Below are positions 12,031 through 64,000 of a stretch of DNA of 64,000 nucleotides, piece by piece. The translations under genes were made by a program, and so were the position numbers. Where the stretch lies: contig NC_073302.1 of the NCBI RefSeq assembly GCF_027595985.1, positions 12,197,811 through 12,261,810 of the forward strand, written 5' to 3'. Source of the stretch: Sorex araneus. Lineage: Eukaryota > Chordata > Mammalia > Eulipotyphla > Soricidae. Within the stretch, counting starts at the first letter, position 1. Each line of letters begins with the position of its first letter. A model generated the notes under the pieces. The model saw nothing but the letters and a program-made list of their open reading frames with translations. It was not told the origin of the DNA and made no database searches.

Positions 12031-12167
12031 ACTAAAAACAAAAACAAGTAAAAAGGAAAAAGAGAACTATGTTAGAAGGCATATGGCCAAGTATTTTTGG
12101 GTTCAGAATGGGTTGTAATCTTCCTAAATATTTTCTGAGACATAAACTTAAATTTTGTAACTTCACA

Positions 12168-12612
12168 TTTTTGGGGGGAGTTGGGTGGGGGCACACCTGG
12201 CAGTGTTCAGGGATCATTCCTAGATCTCCACCTAAGAATTACTCCTGGTGGGGCATGGGGTACCATATTAGGTGCTGGGCATTGAACCCTGGCTGGCCAC
12301 ATAGAAGGCAGGTGCCCCACTGTCTCCAACCGCTCAAGTAATCTTTTATGCTATTATTTTTCTCTATTCCTAGAAAATCCTTCTCAGGCATTTTATTTCA
12401 CATATTGTTGATCTTGAAGTTGTTTTAGGGTGGAACATGAAATTGCCAGTTGCTGACTTTTGCTTTTATTTTTGTTTTGTTTTGGGGCTACATCTGGCAT
12501 TGCTCAAGGACTTGATGCTACTCTTGGTATGGTGTTGGGGCTTATTTCCACTGGTACTCAGTGTTGGGGATTGCGCTCAGCATACACAGTGCTCATGAAC
12601 ACTCCAGCCCTT
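12168..12612 (-). mobile_element. Two old SINE A copies (12168-12335 and 12465-12612)
   Basis: Both are antisense and diverged. The first runs from GGGGGCACACCTGGCAGTG to CCGCTCAAG. The second starts GGGGCTACATCTGGCATTGC and has lost much of the head. Confidence 0.75.
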
Positions 12613-13201
12613 GGGTCCATCTCCATAGCCTGTAGAGTCTTTAAGAAAAGCAGTTTCACATTCATTCTAATTCTGACATTAATTTGGCTTGGAAATAATA
12701 TGCAGTATGATTGCTCTTTGGGTGTGATGCTGATTTTTTGTTTTAAGTCAGGTAAATACAAACTTTTGTATTTTAAGTTAGTGGTTACTTTTTCTAATAT
12801 ATGTTGTAAAATCCAAAAAGTTCTGACAAGTACACTATTTGTAATTCACTTGATTAGATAATAGGGATGAGATCATCATTGTGGGAGAAGGACTGTTTAT
12901 AGTCAAGTTTAGCTTGAATTTATAAAGATTCCCTTATTTGAAATTTTTAATTTTCCTTGTGTGAAATTATATTGGAAATATTTTGGTACAAGTGGTTTAT
13001 AATATTTTGTGAATTATACATAAGAACATTCAAGTAGTAAGATAATTTGTGCTTTGATCAATTTGGGAAATGCAATTTTGCCTTAACGTTGTTATATTTA
13101 TTGTGCTTTAATATATTTTCAGAGAATAGCAATAATTATCTTGTATTCCTTGTGTACTGTCCTTTTGAACTAACACAGTTTTCTTTGTTTTTAGTGCCAC
13201 C

Positions 13202-28762
<15,561 letters not shown>

Positions 28763-30825
28763 TGACCTCTTTGCCATGGCCCTCATTTGACCTTTCACCT
28801 CTGTCAGTTGGAAGCAGTACTTTTTACTGCCTCATTGTCTTCTGTACATCTTACTGGGTTTAATTAAAAAAAAAAAAAGAAAAGAAAAAACAGCTCTGTT
28901 GTAAAAACAGTGTAACACAATACTAAACTGCTAACAACTAGATGTAATCAGGTTATCAAAGGCAAGTAGAGTAATAAATCTCTCCTGCATGGTAAATCTA
29001 GACTTTTTTTCCCCTCTTGATTGTCTTCGCATAGGTGTGTCACCAATACATGATTTAAACTGAGCACTGATGCTGTCTTCATGATTTTTATCCCTTTTTC
29101 TGGCAATGCTTTGTCTCACTGTACGGTTTAATTTGATGGCATCTTAAACCTTTTTTCCCATCTTTTACTGTTCATGTATGTCTGTTGTAACCAATGTTTA
29201 TTGCTGTGAAATGACTTCTGGTAGTTGAGAAAGGGTTCTGTAACTGCTTTTATTTTGTTTTTGTCATAAATTCCCTCTTGTGTGGGTGGCATTTTTCTTG
29301 AGGTTTGCTTGTCAGCCTTGCACAGAGAAAATAGCCATTTATCTTTTCCTCTTGTGCGTAATAGCTTTCTTTTTTTCTTTATGCCATTTTATTCTTTTCT
29401 CTTTAGCAAAAAGTAAATATGTATAAATTTTGAAGGAACTGAACTAACAATACATTCTGTGTATATTATTTTAATGAAGAAAATAAATTGATTACTGGCA
29501 TTGGAACAGTATAAAATACCAGTTTGTACAGTATGACCTATATGTGACCATGTTACTCCCTTCCATTTCACACAAGGAAATAGACACAACTGCAATTCAA
29601 GTAACTGTCTCTACCTGTTGGTGCTGACAGTGTTGGGGACAGTATGCTGAAAAGAACGCCTGGCGTGAGAGGATTAACACTAGCAGATTCTGTTCCATCT
29701 TTGCACTGTGGCTTACCTGCTGATTTTCTTAACTGTTCTGTGCAATCGACAATGTGCTAACCTGCTTTTCTCTTTTTGTAAACGTTTTGCATTACAGGCT
29801 GCATTTCTTGCCTTACTGTATAGAAAAAAGAAAAAAGGCTGGGTTTATTATTGCACATTTTAAGCTTTTATACCTTTATCTTCTTGGAATGGTGAGATTA
29901 TGAAACAGAACCACAGGTCTGCTGTTAAGGGATTTTAAAATGTGCATTTTTAACACTACCGTAGAATAATTAAAAATATCCCTTGTGTTGTTAGTGTGAG
30001 AGGCTATTTTATGACACTTTGGCATAAATTGTTTTGCAGAAGAGAAAGTTTCTAATGGTATTTTAATGTTAGTGCTGATACACTTACTTGCAGTAGGTGG
30101 TTTTACCATTGAAAGGATACTGTATTGCAAGGGGAAACAATCTTGTTTAGGCATCAAATTTATGATTTCTAAGTTCTGTTGATTGATAACTAATTAAGTT
30201 ATATTTGGACTTCAAACTGAAAAGTTATATGAAGTGAGGTAAACCTCAGCATATTTATATAAAATGCACTCAGCTGCTGTGTTTAAAATGCACATTTCAA
30301 ATCCCTCTTTACAGACATGGAAGAAAAAATACATCTTTTTTGGGTTGTAAACATGTGGTAGTATCGAAGTATTGTATAGTCATTGTTAAATAAAAGCCAA
30401 AACTGGAATGTGCAGATAATAGGATCTGGTTAATTTGTGGACCGATTTTTATTTCTGTCTTTAATTTAAACAAACAAAAAAGCTTCCTGGAGTAGATTGG
30501 TCTATTCTGTTGAAGACTTAACAGTGATCCATTTTGCTTACACTGTTGCATCCAAGGGACTGCCCAGGGACCATGACCTACTGGTGTGTGTACATATTTA
30601 CAAAAATAAAACAAACCAACCACCCATTGGGATACACGGTAGCAATCACAACCTAAAGACTGCTGGCTTGTTTAGGTGCAATACCCTGATTCCCAAAGTT
30701 AGTTACAGAGTTGGTCTTATTGTTTCTGTGACAGGATTTATTCGGGCTGCTGTACTCTTCATTTGATGTAACAAAATGCTATTAATCTAAATATTTGTAA
30801 ATAAAGTACCTATATCTAGATTAAA
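28763..30825 (+). other. RAB14: RAB14 3' UTR (about 2.06 kb, end inferred)
   Basis: The sequence after the stop codon is AT-rich and free of the SINEs that crowd the rest of the window, as expected for constrained 3' UTR. It contains four AATAAA hexamers: 29482-29487, 30389-30394, 30605-30610 and 30800-30805. The last is followed by T/GT-rich sequence and is the likeliest main end. The earlier ones could give shorter mRNAs. The first ~150 nt are duplicated inside intron 7. Confidence 0.7.
30800..30805 (+). terminator. RAB14 distal poly(A) signal AATAAA
   Basis: A canonical hexamer with a T/GT-rich region downstream (from about 30828). It was chosen over the hexamers at 29482, 30389 and 30605 because SINE-free, UTR-like sequence continues to this point. 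Confidence 0.55.
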
Positions 30826-31387
30826 TCAACTTGTTTGCATTATTTTATGTACTGCATTAGGGCTTCATATTCAGGCAGTTATTTGCATGCATTGTTTCTA
30901 CTGCAGAATTGCCTGTTGTGTAGAAGTCTATGTATATAGCTTATATCTACATCAGCTACAGTCTTACCCATGTATTTGAACCACACTCAGAATATTGTTT
31001 TAGTAGAACTTTTTCAGTGTGAGATCGGCACATTAGGGAGCTGATAGTGTCCTCCCTTGACTGTACTTGGGGCCACATTCTGTTACTTGCATGTGTTGTC
31101 CCCTGTAATAAACTTGGGCGCTTAAAAATAGGGGAGCAAACTGTCATATTGTCAGATTGGTGTGCCAGATGCTGGGCAAGCACACTTAAGTGAATGTGAA
31201 GTTTCTTCTGATTTTTAAACCATGAGAGCTTATTAATGTCATTTGTATGACAGGGGAGTTCCCCAGGGCAGTGGTCTCTCAGACTGATTTTTCATGTAGG
31301 TATCTGCAGTTCCAGTAGGATAGAGAAAATGTTAATTCCAGAATTTCTCATTTTCCATTGTTTTAGCATGAAGTATCTAGGTTTTTT

Positions 31388-32045
31388 TTCATTTTGGCCA
31401 CACCCAGTGGTGCTTAGGGTCTACTTCTGGGTTTATGCCCAGGGATCACTCTTGGCAGGACTCAGGGCCCATGTGTGGTGCTGGGGATCAATTCCAGGTC
31501 ATCTTTGTACAAGGCAAGCGTCCTAGTCACTGTACTCTAGCGCCATGTACATGAAATATCTAAATGGCATCTCAGAAAACCTGGGGTAGAGCTCACTTCA
31601 TTTTTAATGCCAAACATACATAAATCAGTCCCTGATAAACACAATAGGAAAATTACAGAATGGGAAGTTTCAGTGGCTCAAAAGAAATTATCTGAAGAAA
31701 TCAGAAGTCACCATTTGACAAACAGACCACATAATAGGCCAAGACTTTCTCTATTTCAGTTCTATAAGGAATGAGTACATTTCATGGTTAGAAATGACAT
31801 GCAAATGGAAAGCTTGATTGATGAATCGTTTTTTAAATACAGTATTGTGAGGAGCAGACAGTGATATAATTTATTATTTGGGTCTCTGGGCCACACCTGC
31901 CAGTGCCCAGGTCTTACTGCTAACTCTGTTCTTAGGACTCAATCCTGATTGTGCTGGGGAACTGACCATATACTGCTCTGGAAATTGAACCAGGGTTGTT
32001 CAGTTGCAAGTTAAGTGCCTTACCCCCATACTATCTCCAGACCCT
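31388..32045 (-). mobile_element. Two old SINE A copies (31388-31545 and 31878-32045)
   Basis: Both are antisense and diverged: GGCCACACCCAGTGGTGC… and GGGCCACACCTGCCAGTGCC…. Confidence 0.8.
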
Positions 32046-32316
32046 GGATACTGTAATTTCATAGTCAAGTGTGTGACAGGCTTATGGCAAAATAATTTTG
32101 GGGAATTTTATTTTAATTCAGAGGAAAGACAGTTGGTGATAATAGCCTAGCTCCTTATACAAACAAAAAGAATTCAACCTTTCAAAACATTGTTTTAAAT
32201 TAAATTTCTTTATAATGTATTACCAGTAAATATTTGTATACCTATATTAAACGGCCAAAAGTTAGGCATGTGGTAGACACCCACAAACCACCTCCGGCTC
32301 AGCTATATAAGCTCAG

Positions 32317-32552
32317 AGCCTCCGTCCCTCTGGGAGGGCCCGGCAAGCTATTGACAGTATCCTGCCCGTATGGCAGAGCCTGGGAAACTACCCGTGATGT
32401 ATTTGATACGCCAAAAACATAACAACGTGCTCCTCATGTTCTGGAGCAAGCAGACGCCATTGGGCTACACTAGCACGCAACAGGGATGTATGAAGACATT
32501 ATTGGCGCCCGCTTGAGCAATCAATGAGGAACGGGGTGACAGTGACAGCAAT
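32317..32552 (+). mobile_element. SINE B variant with a different central block
   Basis: A sense copy, 5'-truncated: CCTCCGTCCCTCTGGGAGGG…, palindrome segment TGTATTTGATACGCC. Where other copies have CAAGTCTCACAATGGAGAC it carries about 70 nt of different sequence (TTCTGGAGCAAGCAGACGCC…). It ends GGGGTGACAGTGACAGC. Confidence 0.85.
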
Positions 32553-33136
32553 TTGATCCTCTGAGTTACTCTTTGCCCTTGCCCCATGAAGAATCCCTTC
32601 TGATTAGTAATTGGTGTTTAGTATTTATGCACTAGACATTCCAGTAAAATGTTCAAACATTTTTTTTATGGATAATAAAGTAATAAAGTAAACTTTCATT
32701 TTTATATGGTAGTGGTCACATACTACTGGTTAGAAGCAGTAATTTCTTGGAAAAGATACCTTTGGAACCAGGTATTTATCTCAACTCCGTAATACCATGG
32801 TTTAGAGAACTTTCTTGCCCCCACATTCACTGTTTTAGGCGATTTAAAAAGAAAGGTGTGGTTCAACATACTCCCCTTAAATAGAAGATTTGATTCCTGT
32901 TTAGATAAAGATAAAAATAAGGATTCAGGTGGCAAGTAAAGAACTTTTATTCAGCCATGTTGGCAGAGTAAGAAATTTTACTCCTGTTGAAAAGACAATG
33001 CTTTCAAGTATCCCACTAACTGTAAAAAGAAAAGGTTAAGACCACCAAATCAATTTTTATTTTAGAAGTGGAAGCCTAGAATTTACTGATGGTAATTTTT
33101 ATGTTACTTTATAATCCTTAATTTGGTGAAATTTTA

Positions 33137-33306
33137 TTTTTTGGTTTTTGGGTCACACCTGGCGATGCACAGGGGTTACTCCTGGCTTTGCACTCAGGAA
33201 TTACTCCTGGCGGTGCTCAGGGGACCATATGGGATGCTGGGATTTGAACCCGGGTCGGCCCCGTGCAAGGCAAACGCCCTACCTGCTATGCTATCACTCC
33301 AGCCCC
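33137..33306 (-). mobile_element. SINE A, first of a pair sharing a target site
   Basis: Near-consensus antisense copy ending CTCCAGCCCC, between ATTTGGTGAAATTTTA at 33121-33136 and at 33309-33324. Confidence 0.95.
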
Positions 33307-33324
33307 ATATTTGGTGAAATTTTA

Positions 33325-33510
33325 TTTTATTTATTTATTTTTTTGCTTTTTGGGTCACACCCAGAGATGCTCAGGGGTTACTCCTGGCTTTGCACTCAGG
33401 AATTACTCCTGGCAGTGCTTGGGGGACCATATGGGATGCCGGGGATCGAACCCGGGTCGGCCGCGTGCAAGGCAAACGCCCTACCCGCTGTGCTATATCG
33501 CTCCGGCCCC
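33325..33510 (-). mobile_element. SINE A variant subfamily, second of a pair at the same site
   Basis: The variant subfamily (CTCCGGCCCC end, GATGCCGGGGATCG), between the target copy at 33309-33324 and TTGGTGAAATTTTA at 33511-33524. Confidence 0.95.
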
Positions 33511-34064
33511 TTGGTGAAATTTTAGATCTGGCCAAATAGTTTAGAAAATTTTAACTACAGTAGGTGGTAAAGGCTTATTGAGGATTACCCTGTGTTATTC
33601 TAGTAACTATTTTAAGAGTTGGGCAATCCAAAAGTTGTGTTGGGGGTCTTAACAGTTCTGGGGGAATATTTTTAAGGCAAATGTATTTCATATGTCACTT
33701 AACCCATGTGAATAATTTTCCCACATCAGCTGATAGTTGTTGGTATTCTTCTCATATACATATGGGTCGTGGACTAGTTCAAAATTAGTTCAAATTTTGA
33801 ACTAAAGATTCAACAAAATATGAATTTACTGGGTAGGTACTCCAATGTAAAAAGCTCTAATTTTCTACCAAACTGCTTTTGTTGGAAGAATATCTGAAGT
33901 ATAATAGTTTTTTAATTGCTGTTTCTCATTTCTCAGTGATGAAATGTACTGTGCATATTGTGTAATATGCTTTAGCCTTCAAAGAGAACCATTGTAAAAA
34001 TTGTAATTTTCTTCTAGTTAACTTAAAAAATTCAATACTTTGTGAAATACAAAGTCTGACAACA

Positions 34065-34441
34065 GCCCCAAGTTTTATTTTCTTTTATTCTCATTTTCAT
34101 AGGAAAATAGATTTTAAGCAAAATCCAAAATATTTTGACACCATATAATAAAGAGTACATTTTTCCTTTCTTGTAATCACAGGTTTTACCTGTTTATAGA
34201 TTCAGATTTACAGTAAAATTAAGATTTAAAACCTCAGTCATCTAGGACATTAAACTGTATACAACTATTCCCATATGTACAAGTGGTTTCCAAAAATGGT
34301 TGCATTAATGGTAGAAGTGAAAGAAACTTGGAGTGGAGTTTTAGCATCTCAGTTCAATGGCTCTTGATAAAAACCAAGTGGCATTCCAATTACAAAGTCA
34401 GTGAGGTAGTGGAAGTGCTTATGTAGTTTCTCATCTGGCTG

Positions 34442-34450
<9 letters not shown>
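34065..34450 (-). CDS. CNTRL: CNTRL terminal exon (9 coding nt plus 3' UTR)
   Basis: The acceptor is TCTTTCTGTTTGCCATAG before GAAGAGTGACAGCC. In the phase set by the preceding exon it reads Glu-Glu-TGA (stop 34442-34444), so the rest is 3' UTR. AATAAA signals on the - strand occur at 34084-34089 and 34074-34079, placing the end near 34055-34065. Only nine nt are coding. Confidence 0.8.
34074..34089 (-). terminator. CNTRL poly(A) signals (two AATAAA)
   Basis: On the - strand AATAAA occurs at 34084-34089 and again at 34074-34079, about 360 nt after the CNTRL stop codon. Confidence 0.6.
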
Positions 34451-62982
<28,532 letters not shown>

Positions 62983-64000
62983 CTTTTAAACAAAGCAACA
63001 ATGATCACTGTATCACACTAGCACTTGGTTGCAGACTCTGCTGAAACATCTACTCTTCTGTGGTATGAAAGTAAAACAAACTGAGGCTGCAATGGGTCAG
63101 TAAACACCAACCTCATAAGAATGAAACCATGAGTTCAATCCCTCAGTGCTGCCCCAAGTGCCAAGCCTGCTCCTGATGCTCTGCTCTTTGTCCTTGACAG
63201 CTTGGCTGTAAGCAAATTTTAGTCCCACTGCTCCTGCTACATATGAACACCACAAGTAAGGAAATGCAACCCCTAGCGAGCACAACTTAAAAGATGTGCA
63301 AACACCATGAGCAGGACTGGGACACCTGGTGAGCACATGTGTGAGAATCACAACTAAAGTTTTCAATCCCTGGTAAACAGCATAAGCAAACATGTGTGAC
63401 CTCCAGTTATTACAACAATATCACCAATAGATGGAACATGATGGGAGGGAATGGAGAACAATAAAAGAAAGAGCTCTTATTATCATCATTTATTCCCTCA
63501 AATCTATCCCTTCCAGGTATAGTTCACTGCTTGTCCCTGAAACTACCTGACATAATAAACAAATGAGAAAGTATGACATAGCACTTAATATCTCAAGACT
63601 AACACAGGAAATTATCTTAAAATGGGACTATAAGGGCTCTGCCTTTGCAGTAGAGGAGGTAGGGTACTTGCCTCCTCGTATGTGACCAACCTGATTTCTA
63701 TTCCCAACACCATATACAGTCTCCTGAAACTGCCAAGAGTGATGAGCACAGAGCCAGGAGTAAGCCCTAAGTTTGGCCTCAAAGCAAAAATAAAAATTAA
63801 ATGAAGGGACTATGATAGAGTAACAAGAATATAAAATCAACATGTTAACAGATTATCTTTAAATGAAGGCAGGTTACTTGAATTCTTTTTTGAAGGTGTG
63901 TGGTGATCAGAGGATTATGTGGTGTTAGGGATTAAACCTGCAGGTTCTATATGCAAAGAATACTCCAGACCTTTGAACCATCTCCCAAGTCTGATTTTGA
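62983..64000 (-). other. CNTRL: CNTRL intron at right edge
   Basis: No further exon with acceptable splice sites and phase was found. It holds a sense-oriented old SINE A (about 63630-63800) and decayed SINE-like sequence at the very end (63900-64000). Confidence 0.6.

Larger units (their letters stand above)
4006..13194 (+). other. RAB14: RAB14 intron 1 (about 9.2 kb)
   Basis: This intron starts inside the CpG island and ends at TTTGTTTTTAG|TGCCACC. Beyond the island it is AT-rich with no recognisable coding sequence. Recognisable contents are old minus-strand SINEs near 6655, 7418, 9812, 10466, 12168 and 12465, old plus-strand SINEs near 7180 and 11835, a MIR at about 8293-8475, a threefold tandem repeat (9037-9434) and a SINE B fragment (9668-9780). 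A stretch at 5490-5690 resembles an ancient mammalian repeat that I could not classify. I see nothing in 5700-6650, 7870-8290 and 12870-13190. Confidence 0.85.
30826..34060. other. Intergenic region between RAB14 and CNTRL 3' ends
   Basis: About 3.2 kb without coding signal. It contains degenerate minus-strand SINE A copies (31388-31545, 31878-32045), a SINE B (32317-32552) and the double SINE insertion 33121-33524. The rest is unremarkable AT-rich sequence. Confidence 0.75.

Overview
This is a mammalian nuclear genome window, most likely from a shrew (Soricidae, Sorex-like). Genes are split by GT-AG introns, a CpG island covers a TATA-less promoter, and the sequence is saturated with a tRNA-headed SINE whose sequence I recognise from shrew genomic DNA. 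Old MIR and L1 remnants and several L1 3' ends with unrelated 3' UTRs fill much of the rest. The species call is from memory of the repeat and is not proven here.

Two protein-coding genes converge. RAB14 (small GTPase) is on the + strand and complete: a noncoding exon 1 in the CpG island (about 3735-4005), then seven coding exons between 13202 and 28762. Joined, these give 215 codons with every Rab GTPase motif and a C-terminal Cys-Gly-Cys prenylation signal. Its 3' UTR probably runs to about 30825. CNTRL (centriolin/CEP110) is on the - strand. Its last 19 coding exons (62982 down to 34442) encode about 953 residues of almost pure coiled coil; the 5' part of the gene lies beyond the right edge. 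The two 3' ends are about 3.2 kb apart. The tail-to-tail RAB14/CNTRL order agrees with the human 9q33 neighbourhood as I remember it. The two proteins are not known to share a pathway: one acts in endosome/Golgi traffic, the other at the mother centriole and midbody.

Layout: 1-3480 intergenic sequence with SINEs; 3480-5150 CpG island, promoter and exon 1; 5150-28762 RAB14 introns and coding exons, with two 5'-truncated L1s, a MIR, a threefold ~128 bp tandem repeat, and many SINEs; 28763-30825 RAB14 3' UTR; 30826-34060 intergenic, including a double SINE insertion; 34060-62982 CNTRL exons and introns with L1s, SINEs and long microsatellites; 62983-64000 upstream CNTRL intron.

I found no undescribed multi-gene system. 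The observations most worth checking are a ~146 bp near-identical copy of the RAB14 stop-codon/3' UTR segment inside RAB14 intron 7 plus a smaller copy in intron 6; three places where two same-strand SINEs share one target site; a strand bias of the young SINEs; a second SINE family with the same tRNA-like head but a hairpin-rich body; an alternating (CA)n(CG)13 run close to a CNTRL splice donor; and a probable frameshifted, shortened CNTRL C terminus.
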